The notes: generated from the sequence alone by a model not told the origin. Positions 26,491 through 36,015 are shown, counted from the stretch's first letter. The stretch is DNA of 60,165 nt from Cyclobacteriaceae bacterium (GCA_022842845.1 JALHOT010000008.1:1-60165); one strand, 5' to 3'. Program-made: numbers and translations.

Positions 26491-27924
26491 ATGCAAGTAA
26501 GTACCACCAATCCGGTCGAAATGTCGATCGAGCAAATTTTCCAATCGCAGCAAAAAAGAGCCCTTTTGCAGCGTTTAGAGCCTTTAACCATACGAAAGCA
26601 ACGCCTGACAAAGCTTAAGGCATGGGTTCATCAAAACCGGGTGGCCATCCAAGAGGCCATGTATGCCGATTTCAGAAAGCCTGCTGGTGAGGTGGATGGC
26701 GTGGAGATATTTCATGTGTTGGGTGAAATAAAGTTGGCCTTGCAAAACCTTGATAGCTGGGCTGCCAAGCGAAAGGTGGACGCTCCCATTACTTTTCTGG
26801 GCACTCGATCTTATTTAAGGCCCGAACCGAAAGGTGTTTGCCTGATCATAGCTCCCTGGAACTACCCCTTTTCTTTAGCTATAGGTCCCTTGGTTTCTGC
26901 CCTGGCAGCAGGTAATACAGTTATTATAAAACCCTCTGAATTTACGCCCCACACAGCGGCCTTAATTTCACGCATGGCAGCTGACTTGTTTGAGGAAGCA
27001 ATTGTGAGTGTTGTAGAAGGAGATGCCTCAGTGGCAGCCACTTTAACAGCCTTGCCTTTTGATCATATTTTCTTCACCGGAAGCCCCGCTGTGGGTAAGC
27101 TGGTCATGAAGGCAGCAGCAGAAAACCTCACCTCCGTTACGCTGGAATTGGGGGGTAAATCACCTGTTATCGTTACCGCATCGGCAAAGCTGGAAGATGC
27201 TGCAGAGCGCATAGTCGTTGCCAAGTACTTCAACTGTGGTCAAACCTGCATTGCACCTGATTATGTTCTGGTAGATGAAAAAGTAGCAAAAATCTTAGTT
27301 GAGCTTTTAAAGAAGCAAGTGGCTATGCGTTTTAGTGAAAAGGGTGAACCAATTAAAGACAGCAAGCATTATACAAGAATGGTGAGCCATAAACACTGGC
27401 TACGCATGAATGCGTTGTTAGAGGATGCACTTACTAAAGGCGCCAAACTTGAATTGGGTGGTGAGGTGCGTGAGGAGGATAGATTCTTCCATCCCACCAT
27501 TCTAACGCATGTGGATGTTAACTGTCGCCTGATGGAAGAAGAGATTTTCGGGCCTATACTGCCGATCATCACGTACCGTTCACTACAGGATGCAGTTAAG
27601 ACAATCAACGCTAGACCCAAGCCGCTCGCTTTGTACATATTCACCCAAAAGGAATCAGAGAGTAAGGAAGTACTGAACGCGACCTCATCAGGGGCCATGT
27701 GTATCAACGAATGTGCGGTTCACTTTCTTAACAACCACTTACCCTTTGGTGGTGTAAACAACAGTGGCCTTGGCAGTGCTCACGGACATTTTGGCTTTTT
27801 GGCCTTTTCACATGTAAAGCCTGTCATGAAGCAGCGCAATGGTTTTACCTCTGTTAAGCCCTTGTATCCACCTTATACAAAGATGGCAAAGCGTTTGATG
27901 GACTGGTTGCTCAAGATGTTTTAA
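26491..27924 (+). CDS. Aldehyde dehydrogenase (ALDH3-like)
   Basis: 477 residues, the length of class 3 aldehyde dehydrogenases. The NAD(P)-binding region shows PWNYPF and TGSPAVGKLVM. The catalytic Glu is in LELGGKSP and the nucleophile Cys in FNCGQTCIAP. PFGGVNNSGLG near residue 420 is the conserved C-terminal motif. A basic, hydrophobic tail (MAKRLMDWLLKMF) may touch the membrane, as in fatty-aldehyde dehydrogenases of this class. It oxidises aldehydes to acids; the physiological substrate is not evident. The gene is monocistronic and divergent from the transglutaminase-like gene. Confidence 0.93.
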   Translation: MQVSTTNPVEMSIEQIFQSQQKRALLQRLEPLTIRKQRLTKLKAWVHQNRVAIQEAMYADFRKPAGEVDGVEIFHVLGEIKLALQNLDSWAAKRKVDAPITFLGTRSYLRPEPKGVCLIIAPWNYPFSLAIGPLVSALAAGNTVIIKPSEFTPHTAALISRMAADLFEEAIVSVVEGDASVAATLTALPFDHIFFTGSPAVGKLVMKAAAENLTSVTLELGGKSPVIVTASAKLEDAAERIVVAKYFNCGQTCIAPDYVLVDEKVAKILVELLKKQVAMRFSEKGEPIKDSKHYTRMVSHKHWLRMNALLEDALTKGAKLELGGEVREEDRFFHPTILTHVDVNCRLMEEEIFGPILPIITYRSLQDAVKTINARPKPLALYIFTQKESESKEVLNATSSGAMCINECAVHFLNNHLPFGGVNNSGLGSAHGHFGFLAFSHVKPVMKQRNGFTSVKPLYPPYTKMAKRLMDWLLKMF

Positions 27925-27954
27925 AAACATCGGCAGCGTATCATATTAAGTTTA

Positions 27955-27995
27955 TCGAAACAAACGTTGTTTCGAGTGTTTGCTTTGTAATTTTG
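27955..27995 (+). promoter_or_regulatory. Promoter with overlapping operator palindrome before the AsmA-like gene
   Basis: A perfect 9-bp inverted repeat TCGAAACAA (27955-27963), ACG spacer, TTGTTTCGA (27967-27975) overlaps a TTG (27967-27969). That TTG lies 18 bases before TAATTTTG (27988-27995), a full match to the Bacteroidota -7 consensus TAnnTTTG. The start codon is 29 bases further on. A repressor bound here would cover the -33 element. Confidence 0.6.
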
Positions 27996-28024
27996 TTTAC
28001 TCATCCATTTTCTAAAGACTCGTT

Positions 28025-31012
28025 ATGAAAAAAGTACTGAAGTGGTCACTTATTGGCGTAGGGACCCTCATCACCTTGGTGGTGGTAGCAGCCATTGTCA
28101 TCCCCATTATTTTTAAAGACGACATAAAAGCAGCTATCGACAAGCAATTAGCTTCGTCTGTAAACGCAGATGTTGTTTTCGATATCGAAAAACTGAACAT
28201 TACGCTTTTTAAAAACTTTCCCAACCTAACAGTAGAAATGGCCGATCTGGGTGTGATCAATAGAGAACCCTTTGCTGGAGAAGTGTTGTTTGCTACCGAG
28301 AATTTTTCGGTCGAGGTAAATCTGGCAGATATACTTTTCGGAGATCAATTGAAGGTGAAGGGAATTTCTGTGCTTCGCCCAATCGTGAACGTAAAGGTGT
28401 TAAAAGATGGTAGCGCTAATTATGACATCGCTATGCCTTCTACCGATACTGCAGCTGTGGAAGAGACTGGCGCAACGGCCTTCTCATTCGGCATTGATCA
28501 CTGGGAAATTACTGATGGCACTGTTGTTTATGATGACCAGTCTATGCCTTATTCGCTTAGCTTAAAAGGACTTAACCATAGCGGAAGCGGTGATTTTAAC
28601 CAGGATGTTTTTGACCTCACTACCTATACCACTGCCGACAGTGTGAGCACAACTTATGATGGTGTAGAATATTTGACCAATAAGCGAGCTGAAATTGACG
28701 CAATCATTCAAATCAGCGAAGACTTCAGCAAATACACCTTCAAGCAAAATACAGCCAAGCTCAACGACTTTGTGATGAGCTTTGATGGTTGGTTTAAAAT
28801 GAATGAAAATGATTTTGGCATGGACCTCAGCTTTAAGAGTCCAGAGAATACTTTTAAAAGTTTGTTATCGCTTGTGCCTGGCATTTATACAGCAGACTTC
28901 CAAGGCATTGAGACAAAAGGAGACTTGTCATTTACAGGATTTGTAAAGGGAACGTACAGCGATACGCAAATGCCAGCCTTTAACCTGGCGCTGTTGGTAA
29001 ACGATGCTATGTTTAAATACCCAGATTTGCCAACAGCAGTGAACAACATAAACCTCGACATGCTGGTTGACAACAAAGATGGTGTAATTGAGAATACCCT
29101 CGTTAACGTGAAAAAATTTCACATGGATTTTGGTACCAATCCTTTCGATGCAAGTTTGTTGATCGAGAACCTGAGAGATTATAAAATGAAAGCAAACCTT
29201 GCAGCCAAATTAAACCTGGCTGAGCTCACCAAGATGTTTCCTATTGAAGGTTTAGAAATGCGCGGCATTTATGCAGCTAACATTAGTGCAGAGGGCGTTT
29301 ACGATAGCATCGCGAAAACGATCCCGGCAATCAATGCAACTATGTCCTTAGATGATGGCTATGTAAAGTCTGCTGAGTTTCCACTGCCAATAGAGGATTT
29401 ACATTTTGCTTCCAGCATCAAGAATACATCAGGCAAAATGGCTGAAACTTTTATAGGCGTAAATGATTTGTCCTTGCTTTTAGATGGCGAAAAGTTTGGA
29501 GCAGATATGACCCTGCAAAATCTGGACAACTACACCTGGGACGTAAAAGCCAAGGGAGGAATGGATCTTGAAAAGATAACAAAAATTTTCCCTATTGAAG
29601 GAATGACACTGACAGGTAAGGTGCAAGCAGATTTGCGGACACAGGGTAAGATGAGCGATCTGGAGGCTGAGAAATATGATAAACTTCCTACAAGTGGTAC
29701 AGCTTCACTCAAGAATTTTTCTTTTGCCTCCAGCGATTTACCTTACGCAGTCACCATTTCACAAGCAGGCATGGTGTTCGATCCTAAAAAAATTGAATTA
29801 ACTAATACTGTTGGTACAATTGGAAAGAGCGACTTTACTGTGAGTGGTGCTATTGCCAATTATCTGGGCTACTTGTTTGGCGATAACGAGACTATCAAAG
29901 GGAACATGGCCTTTACTTCTAATCTGTTAGACTTAAATGAGTTCATGACAGAAAGTGAGGACGCTCCGGTAGCAGAAGACACTAGCTCTTTTGGTGTGAT
30001 CCCAATTCCTGAAAACATTGATTTTCTGTTACGCTCTTCTGTTAAAACAGTTAAAATGATGGACTACACCATCAGTGATGCGAAAGGCGACATCCTTTTG
30101 AAAGATGGTATAGCCAATATGAAAGGTGTTACTTTTAACATGCTTGGTGGATCTTTTGGTGTTGACGGAAGTTATTCTGCCAGGGATATTAATCATCCAA
30201 AATATGACTTGGCACTCAAGATTGATAAGCTATCAATACAGCAATCAGCGGCTTCATTCTCTGTAGTGAAGACTTATGCCCCCATAGCAGGTTTAGTCAA
30301 TGGAGACTTTTCAACTGATTTCAAAATCAATGGTGAGCTTACCCAGGATATGATGCCGAATATGGCTACTGTTAATGGTGCCGGATTAATTAAAGTTGCT
30401 CAAGCAGCCTTAAAGGGATCAAAGCTGGTATCAGGTGTTACCTCACTGACTAAACTGGACAATACAGATGAAGTAACTATGAAAGATGTATTGATGTCAG
30501 CTTCAATTAAGGATGGGAAGTTGAGTGTTAAGCCATTTGATGTAAGCTTTGGAAGTTATAAAACTACGGTAGCGGGCAGCACAGGATTAGACGGTACTAT
30601 CGACTATACATTAAAAATGAACGTGCCTGCTAATAAAGTGAGCGCTGAGTTAGCAGGCCTTACCAGCAAGTATACAGGCACGGCCTCAGACCCCAATAAA
30701 CCAGTTCCAGTTACCATTGGTGTGGGTGGTAAATACAACGATCCTAAGAGCCGACTCATCATGGATGAGCAGAAAGAGCAAGCCAAAGAAGCTGTAACTG
30801 CAGCTGCAAAGGAAGAGGCGACAAAGAAGGCAACAGAATTAGCCAAGGGCACAGAAGCCGAAAAAGTGGTGAATACTTTGTTGGGAGGAGATGCTAAAGC
30901 AGCAGGTACAGACAGCACAAAAACGACCACTACTAAAGAAGACCTGACCAAGAAAGCCCAGGAAGAAGCGACAAAAAAAATTCAGAATCTTTTAAAGAAG
31001 AAGAAAAACTAG
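28025..31012 (+). CDS. Large AsmA-like envelope protein
   Basis: 995 residues. An N-terminal membrane helix (residues 8-30) precedes a long beta-rich periplasmic region with the AsmA features IFKDDIKAAIDKQLASSVNADVVFD and, towards the end, an AsmA C-terminal domain (about 760-900). The last 80 residues are rich in Ala, Lys and Glu and end in KKKKN. AsmA-like proteins form long grooved bridges and are linked to lipid transport between the membranes and to outer-membrane integrity. The gene is monocistronic, with a promoter carrying an operator-like palindrome and a strong terminator. Confidence 0.87.
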   Translation: MKKVLKWSLIGVGTLITLVVVAAIVIPIIFKDDIKAAIDKQLASSVNADVVFDIEKLNITLFKNFPNLTVEMADLGVINREPFAGEVLFATENFSVEVNLADILFGDQLKVKGISVLRPIVNVKVLKDGSANYDIAMPSTDTAAVEETGATAFSFGIDHWEITDGTVVYDDQSMPYSLSLKGLNHSGSGDFNQDVFDLTTYTTADSVSTTYDGVEYLTNKRAEIDAIIQISEDFSKYTFKQNTAKLNDFVMSFDGWFKMNENDFGMDLSFKSPENTFKSLLSLVPGIYTADFQGIETKGDLSFTGFVKGTYSDTQMPAFNLALLVNDAMFKYPDLPTAVNNINLDMLVDNKDGVIENTLVNVKKFHMDFGTNPFDASLLIENLRDYKMKANLAAKLNLAELTKMFPIEGLEMRGIYAANISAEGVYDSIAKTIPAINATMSLDDGYVKSAEFPLPIEDLHFASSIKNTSGKMAETFIGVNDLSLLLDGEKFGADMTLQNLDNYTWDVKAKGGMDLEKITKIFPIEGMTLTGKVQADLRTQGKMSDLEAEKYDKLPTSGTASLKNFSFASSDLPYAVTISQAGMVFDPKKIELTNTVGTIGKSDFTVSGAIANYLGYLFGDNETIKGNMAFTSNLLDLNEFMTESEDAPVAEDTSSFGVIPIPENIDFLLRSSVKTVKMMDYTISDAKGDILLKDGIANMKGVTFNMLGGSFGVDGSYSARDINHPKYDLALKIDKLSIQQSAASFSVVKTYAPIAGLVNGDFSTDFKINGELTQDMMPNMATVNGAGLIKVAQAALKGSKLVSGVTSLTKLDNTDEVTMKDVLMSASIKDGKLSVKPFDVSFGSYKTTVAGSTGLDGTIDYTLKMNVPANKVSAELAGLTSKYTGTASDPNKPVPVTIGVGGKYNDPKSRLIMDEQKEQAKEAVTAAAKEEATKKATELAKGTEAEKVVNTLLGGDAKAAGTDSTKTTTTKEDLTKKAQEEATKKIQNLLKKKKN

Positions 31013-31029
31013 TTTGCTTAAAGCATCAG

Positions 31030-31064
31030 AAAGCCCCGATCGATGAGTATCGGGGCTTTTTATT
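31030..31064 (+). terminator. Rho-independent terminator after the AsmA-like gene
   Basis: An 11-bp stem (AAAGCCCCGAT at 31030-31040, complement at 31049-31059) with an 8-base loop is followed by a T-rich run TTTATTTT. Confidence 0.92.
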
Positions 31065-31214
31065 TTGAATAAGTGTTAAGAATTCAGTGAGCTAATTTGT
31101 TACAGAGCTCCCAAGTTGCAAATGGACTGCAGGAGCATGAGCAGTTAATAGAGTTTGCCAACAGCTCTTTATTCAAAGTAAGAAACCAAGTATTAAGTGC
31201 AAAGAAATTAAAAT

Positions 31215-32225
31215 CTAGGGTGTCAACACTAAATCCTTCAGGCACTGAATCCACAATGGATGGTCATTAAGGCTTTCAACGAGCTGAACCTTTTCTCCGC
31301 CATGCTCTTCAAAAATTTCCTGATACTCCTCACCAATTTCAATAGTAGTTTCTAAACAATCGGCTGTAAAGGCTGGTGAAAACACTAAGATCTTCTTCAT
31401 GCCTTTTTTGGCACAGTCTTCGACAACTTTATCAGAGAAGGGCTCAAGCCATTTTTTATCGAGTCTTGATTGAAAACAAACGGTATATTTTTCTTTAGGT
31501 ATGTTCAGCTTTTCTGCCAAAAGCCTGGTTGTTGCATAGCAAGTGGCTTTGTAACAATACTTATTTTCCTCATCAACCTCATGCTCGCAATTGTGGTTGG
31601 CGCATAAATCATTGTCATATACTTTATCAACCTGTCGCTCAGGGAGCCCATGATAAGAGAACAATACGTGATCATATTCTTCAATATTGTATTGACGACC
31701 TCTTTCTTCAAAGCCTTTGATGTATAAAGGATGATCGTAGTATTGACTGATCAAAGTGAGTTCTGGAATTACCCACCAGGTTCTGAGAACACGCATCACT
31801 TCATCGAGGGCAGAGCCTGTAGAAGCCGATGCATATTGGGGAAACATAGGGACTATGATGAGGCGGTCATAATTTTTCTTGCGCATTTCTTCCAATACGT
31901 TGGGTATGGAAGGATTTTTATAACGCATGGCCAGGTAAACATCGTGGCTTTCACCCAACTCTTTTTGCAGGAGCCCTTTTACATTATTACTATGAAAGAG
32001 TAGTGGAGATCCGTTTTCAGTCCAAAGTTTTTTGTAAACCTTCGCTGATTTGGGCGCTCGAAATGGAACGATAATTCCATTGACTAATATCTTGCGCAGC
32101 AGCCATGGGATATCAATGACCCTTGGGTCGTTCAAAAATTGAGATAAGTAAGAACGCACATCCGAAACAGAAGGGCTATCGGGTGTGCCGAGGTTGACGA
32201 GGAGTACTCCAGTTTTAGCGCTCAT
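31215..32225 (-). CDS. hemH: Ferrochelatase with internal four-Cys motif
   Basis: 336 residues, the normal length. It inserts Fe(II) into protoporphyrin to make haem, or acts on coproporphyrin. The start LLVNLGTPDSP and the active-site region FSYHGLPERQ with the conserved His are clear; the conserved Glu lies in the C-terminal region near CLETTIEIGEEY. Four Cys at 208, 213, 224 and 229 (CX4CX10CX4C) just after the catalytic His form a likely metal-binding insert; internal [2Fe-2S] clusters are known in some bacterial ferrochelatases. The gene leads the minus-strand direction with no haem-pathway neighbour. A TAnnTTTG element lies upstream at 32262-32255. Confidence 0.95.
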   Translation of the reverse strand: MSAKTGVLLVNLGTPDSPSVSDVRSYLSQFLNDPRVIDIPWLLRKILVNGIIVPFRAPKSAKVYKKLWTENGSPLLFHSNNVKGLLQKELGESHDVYLAMRYKNPSIPNVLEEMRKKNYDRLIIVPMFPQYASASTGSALDEVMRVLRTWWVIPELTLISQYYDHPLYIKGFEERGRQYNIEEYDHVLFSYHGLPERQVDKVYDNDLCANHNCEHEVDEENKYCYKATCYATTRLLAEKLNIPKEKYTVCFQSRLDKKWLEPFSDKVVEDCAKKGMKKILVFSPAFTADCLETTIEIGEEYQEIFEEHGGEKVQLVESLNDHPLWIQCLKDLVLTP

Positions 32226-32254
32226 GAAAAAATAAAGTCATTAGAGTGAAAACC

Positions 32255-32262
32255 CAAAAGTA
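32255..32262 (-). promoter_or_regulatory. Bacteroidota-type -7 element before hemH
   Basis: On the minus strand TACTTTTG matches TAnnTTTG and lies 29 bases before the hemH ATG. No clear -33 element is seen at the proper distance. Confidence 0.4.
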
Positions 32263-32290
32263 GAAGAAGAGTTCGATAAACTGATCATTT

Positions 32291-32890
32291 TTAAAACCAA
32301 ACAGAGCCTTTCCATACGAGCCAGCCGTAAACACCAAAGCGGATGATGCGGGAGATGCAAATGAGCAAGAAAAGTCTGAAGTTTAAATTAACCGAACCCG
32401 CAAGCATGCACGTGGCAGAGAAAGGTATAGGTGTAACAGCTCCTACAAAGACCAAAAAACCTCCATAACGTTTTAATTGCTTATCGTATTGCTGCAGGTA
32501 GCGATCACTGATTTTTTTATATAAGGTAGTTCTTGAGAAGTTCTTGCCTATCCAATAACCTATAATACCAGCGAGGTAAGAAAGCAGCGTAAGTATAGTA
32601 AGGTTGATGGCATATTGCGCCACGCTTACTTTATGTAGTACCCACACCATCATGAAAAATTCTGGGGGCACTAAACCAAAAATTACTTCAGATAGAAAAA
32701 AGAGAGCGTAGAGAGGCAAGGGTCTGCTATGGATCGCCTCAATGTCTTTTTGAAAAGTTGTTTGAATATACTCTTCTGAAAAAATGAAAACAGTTATTAT
32801 AACTGCAAACCAAAGCAAGCCTCTAAGAATATTCTTAAAGAGAAAGCCGGAGCGAGTTTCTTCTTGTGGGCTTTCCATAGAACTAGACAT
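32291..32890 (-). CDS. VTT-domain (SNARE-associated/DedA-like) membrane protein
   Basis: 199 residues with about five hydrophobic segments. The motifs GYWIGKNF, then KRYGGFLVFVGAVTPIPFSATCMLAG are those of VTT/YqaA-type proteins, the broader DedA-related group now tied to lipid flipping or scrambling and undecaprenyl-phosphate recycling. Its start overlaps the end of the upstream GNAT-like gene by eight bases, so both are probably translated from one transcript. The specific lipid is unknown. Confidence 0.8.
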   Translation of the reverse strand: MSSSMESPQEETRSGFLFKNILRGLLWFAVIITVFIFSEEYIQTTFQKDIEAIHSRPLPLYALFFLSEVIFGLVPPEFFMMVWVLHKVSVAQYAINLTILTLLSYLAGIIGYWIGKNFSRTTLYKKISDRYLQQYDKQLKRYGGFLVFVGAVTPIPFSATCMLAGSVNLNFRLFLLICISRIIRFGVYGWLVWKGSVWF

Positions 32891-34052
32891 TCATAATAGG
32901 GTAACGCTTAAACTCTTTTTGAGCATCAAATAGTTTTCGATACGTAGCGTGTTTCTTAACAACATTTGGGGTAACCTGTTCAGCCACGCGAATCATTTTA
33001 GAGTTAAAATCACCAATCCAGTTCATTTCGTACTCTTCGTAGCGCATGTATTCTTCCTGCATTACTTTTTTAAAGGCCATTATCAGGCCACCATCTACCC
33101 CTTTGCCCTGATGCTCCGGCACAACACCGAACAAAATACCAAAGGCCCTTTTGTTAGTCTTGCGCCAGCGGTGATACACAAACTTGAGTTTCCCTAGTAG
33201 ATCCAGTTTGCCATTAACGTGTTTGAATATTTGATTTACCTCAGGTAGAGATAGGAAAAAAGCAATGGGTTCATCTTTGTAAAAGGCAAACCATAAAAGC
33301 TTTTCGTCCATAATGGGCTTCATCTGCTTCACAATGTGTTTGGCTTGTACTTCTGTAAGTTCGGGGATCTCCCCTCGTTTAGCCCAGGCTTTATTGTAAA
33401 CATACCTGATTTTATCAGCCAATGTGTTGTCTGATTTGGAAATGTATCTAAAGCTATAGTCAGGATTTTTGGCAGCTACTTCAGCCTTTTCCTGTAACCT
33501 GGGGTCTAGCGGCCCCATCATGGGTCTTCCAAAGGTTAGTTGGTAGAAATATACCTGAAAGCCATAGGCTTCAAAAAAGTCTTTATAGTAAGGGAAATTA
33601 TAATTACACTGATAATTAGGCTCTCGGTCGTAACCCTCAATGAGCAATCCCCACCACTTATCGCGATTGCCAAAATTGATGGGTCCATCCATGGCTTCCA
33701 TGCCCTTCTGTTGCAACCATTCTTTAGCGGTATCGAAAAGGAAAAAGGCAACTTCCTGGCTGTTGATGCAATCAAAAAAACCAAGGCCACCGGTAGGCTG
33801 GTCGTTTCCCTTGTTGGTTGTTTTATCGTTGACAAACGCGGCAACCCTGCCTACCACCTGTCCAGATTTATCCTCTACGATCCATCGAATGCACTGGCCA
33901 TGCTGAAATGTTTTGTTTTTCTTTTTATCAAAAACAGCTTCAATGTCGTTATCCAGCGGACGAATCCAGGCTGGCTGATTTTTGTACAAGGTGACAGGGA
34001 AATCAAGAAAGGCCCTGATGTGAGCCGCTGTAGTTACCTCAATAATTTTCAT
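32883..34052 (-). CDS. GNAT-fold N-acyltransferase-like protein (YghO type)
   Basis: 389 residues. The N-terminal half begins with a typical FLDFPVTLYKNQPAWIRPLD segment. The C-terminal half is a GNAT-like fold with the acyl-CoA-loop-like segment VVPEHQGKGVDGGLI at about 310-325. Similar proteins in many bacteria are annotated as YghO-like N-acetyltransferases without known substrate. The start codon lies inside the 3' arm of a perfect 13-bp hairpin (34046-34089), which could limit translation. The VTT gene follows with an 8-base overlap. Confidence 0.75.
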   Translation of the reverse strand: MKIIEVTTAAHIRAFLDFPVTLYKNQPAWIRPLDNDIEAVFDKKKNKTFQHGQCIRWIVEDKSGQVVGRVAAFVNDKTTNKGNDQPTGGLGFFDCINSQEVAFFLFDTAKEWLQQKGMEAMDGPINFGNRDKWWGLLIEGYDREPNYQCNYNFPYYKDFFEAYGFQVYFYQLTFGRPMMGPLDPRLQEKAEVAAKNPDYSFRYISKSDNTLADKIRYVYNKAWAKRGEIPELTEVQAKHIVKQMKPIMDEKLLWFAFYKDEPIAFFLSLPEVNQIFKHVNGKLDLLGKLKFVYHRWRKTNKRAFGILFGVVPEHQGKGVDGGLIMAFKKVMQEEYMRYEEYEMNWIGDFNSKMIRVAEQVTPNVVKKHATYRKLFDAQKEFKRYPIMNV

Positions 34053-34089
34053 GCAGCTGCAAATTGCTTAATTTTTAGCTGCATGAAAA
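34046..34089 (-). promoter_or_regulatory. Hairpin enclosing the start codon of the GNAT-like gene
   Basis: TTTTCATGCAGCT (34046-34058) is perfectly complementary to AGCTGCATGAAAA (34077-34089), separated by 18 bases. On the minus strand the start codon (34052-34050) sits within the second arm, so the folded mRNA would hide it. The hairpin is also 28 bases past the stop of the upstream kinase gene and could act as a terminator, although no T-run follows. Confidence 0.6.
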
Positions 34090-34117
34090 ATGCCTGATGG
34101 AAATTTAGAAAGGGCCT

Positions 34118-35950
34118 TTAAGATCGGTTGCTGACCAGTTGGGGCATTTTGGCCACAGCACTATTAACCTTATTAGGTAAAATAATGTGGAAGCGGGTGC
34201 CAATACCAAATTTGCTTTGAACGGAGATTTTACCACCGAGCTTGTCGACTGCATTTTTTACAATGTACAAGCCTATACCAGAACCATCGGATTGCTCTGA
34301 TGCGCGGTAGAACATTTCAAAAACACGGGTTAGATTTTCTTCGTCAATGCCAATGCCGTTGTCTGTAAAACTAATATCAGCCCGTAAATGATCTATACGG
34401 ATTTTAATGCTGATTTCTGACTGAACTCTTAAATCAAGGTTGCGATACTTAATGGCATTAGAAATAAGGTTTCGGAGAATCTCAGACACACGCCATGGGT
34501 CGCTGTAAAAATCAATGCCATCGATGTTGATGTTTCTCTTAATATCTCCTGCGCCATCCAGGTAGCTCAGATCGCTGAAAGTGTGGGATATCACTTCCTC
34601 TAGGTTTACCCTTGCCACTGATATATCAAGCTTCAGATTTTTAGAGTGGCTTAATACATCGCTTATAAAATGATCCAAACGATCAACCTTCTCTCCGATC
34701 AGGTTGATGTAATCCATAGGATTATCGGTATTGCCCGGAAGTTTGGCCAGGTTTACCAAGCCAAGTATTGAAGATAAAGGTGCTCTTAAATCGTGCGAAA
34801 CTTTATACACGAAATTATCAAGTTCTGTATTGCGGGTTTTGAGCTCCTCTTCAACACTTTTTCGTTCTGTAATGTCAACGTATACACCATAAATACCAAT
34901 GGTCATATTTTCCATCATCACAGGCACGCCATACAAAATGACGTTAATAACTCTACCATTTCTATGCTTTCGAATGGTTTCGAGACTTACCACTTTGTGT
35001 GAAGTGATGAGATTATTGAGGTCGATGCCTTCGTTTTTCAAATCTTCCGGAACAATAAAATCGTTCAGGTTTTTGCCCAGGAGTATTTCACGCTCATAAC
35101 CGAACATTTCGGCAAAACCTTTATTCACCTCCTGAACACGTCCATTTTCATCGAGCATCACTACGGCCATGGGCGCACTTTCGAAAAGCTTCGTGAAAAG
35201 CATTTCGTTCTTTTTCATTTGCCGCTCGGTCTCTTTGCGTTCGGTAATGTCTCTGAAAACTACTTGTACCGCAGGCTCATCGCGGTACACAAATGGAAAG
35301 GCAGTAGCTTCAACAATAATTTCTTTACCATCAATGCGAACAAATTTTTGCTCAAGCATGGGTACCGGTAAGCCGCTCATAGCTTGCTCAATGCGCTTGG
35401 TCACTTCGCTTCGAAAGGAAGGATGGACGAATTGCGTGATATCGGCTCCAATCAAATCTTTCGATCTGGAGGCCCCCAATGATTGATAAGCTGTGGTGTT
35501 GGCGTAGATTAATTTTCCATGTCTATGGATAACAATGCCTATAGGTAATTTTTCTACTAATGACTGATAGCGCAGCTCACTCTCGCGCAAAGTTTCTTTA
35601 CGCGTAGTAATGTCTTCAATGATACCTCTTCGGATGATTTTACCTTTTTCTATCAGGTCGTGATTGGAGCGCATCTCTAACCAGCGCATGTGTCCTTGTA
35701 CCGTGGCCCTTCCTTGCCAATACCACTCACTTTTACTTTCGTGGCTTTCCTGGGCTGTTTCTTTGAGTTTGGGGAGGTCATCAGCATGTATAATGCTGTC
35801 TAGCAGCGTATGATCTGCAAGTAGGGCAGCGGCCTGAATACCTAAAATCCGTTCGCTGGCCTCACTTATAAAAGTGAAGTAACGTTTTCCGGATGGTTCG
35901 ATCGTGTATTCGTATAAAACGGCTGGCAAAAACCTGATTAGGTCTTGCAT
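34118..35950 (-). CDS. Cytoplasmic PAS-domain sensor histidine kinase (orphan)
   Basis: 610 residues without membrane segments. Three PAS domains are visible at about 1-120, 130-240 and 250-365, each ending in a DITERK-like boundary. The HisKA phospho-acceptor is His386 in VSHDLRAPL and the HATPase domain has the N box NLISNAIKYRN, DNGIG and GSGIGLYIV. It senses an unknown intracellular cue and phosphorylates an unseen partner; no response regulator lies beside it. It is divergent from the SpoIIE-type phosphatase gene, with 272 bases between starts, which may hint at shared signalling (inference). Confidence 0.92.
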   Translation of the reverse strand: MQDLIRFLPAVLYEYTIEPSGKRYFTFISEASERILGIQAAALLADHTLLDSIIHADDLPKLKETAQESHESKSEWYWQGRATVQGHMRWLEMRSNHDLIEKGKIIRRGIIEDITTRKETLRESELRYQSLVEKLPIGIVIHRHGKLIYANTTAYQSLGASRSKDLIGADITQFVHPSFRSEVTKRIEQAMSGLPVPMLEQKFVRIDGKEIIVEATAFPFVYRDEPAVQVVFRDITERKETERQMKKNEMLFTKLFESAPMAVVMLDENGRVQEVNKGFAEMFGYEREILLGKNLNDFIVPEDLKNEGIDLNNLITSHKVVSLETIRKHRNGRVINVILYGVPVMMENMTIGIYGVYVDITERKSVEEELKTRNTELDNFVYKVSHDLRAPLSSILGLVNLAKLPGNTDNPMDYINLIGEKVDRLDHFISDVLSHSKNLKLDISVARVNLEEVISHTFSDLSYLDGAGDIKRNINIDGIDFYSDPWRVSEILRNLISNAIKYRNLDLRVQSEISIKIRIDHLRADISFTDNGIGIDEENLTRVFEMFYRASEQSDGSGIGLYIVKNAVDKLGGKISVQSKFGIGTRFHIILPNKVNSAVAKMPQLVSNRS

Positions 35951-36015
35951 GGATATTCGGTTAAGGTTGGGGACTTGGTTAACTTACTAAACACTGCTGT
36001 TCAACAAGATTGCAA

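Noticed and set aside
33540-34097. 185-codon open frame on the plus strand across the GNAT-like gene
   Set aside because: It is antisense to a well-supported gene, has no recognisable domain, and its composition is that of a complementary-strand shadow.
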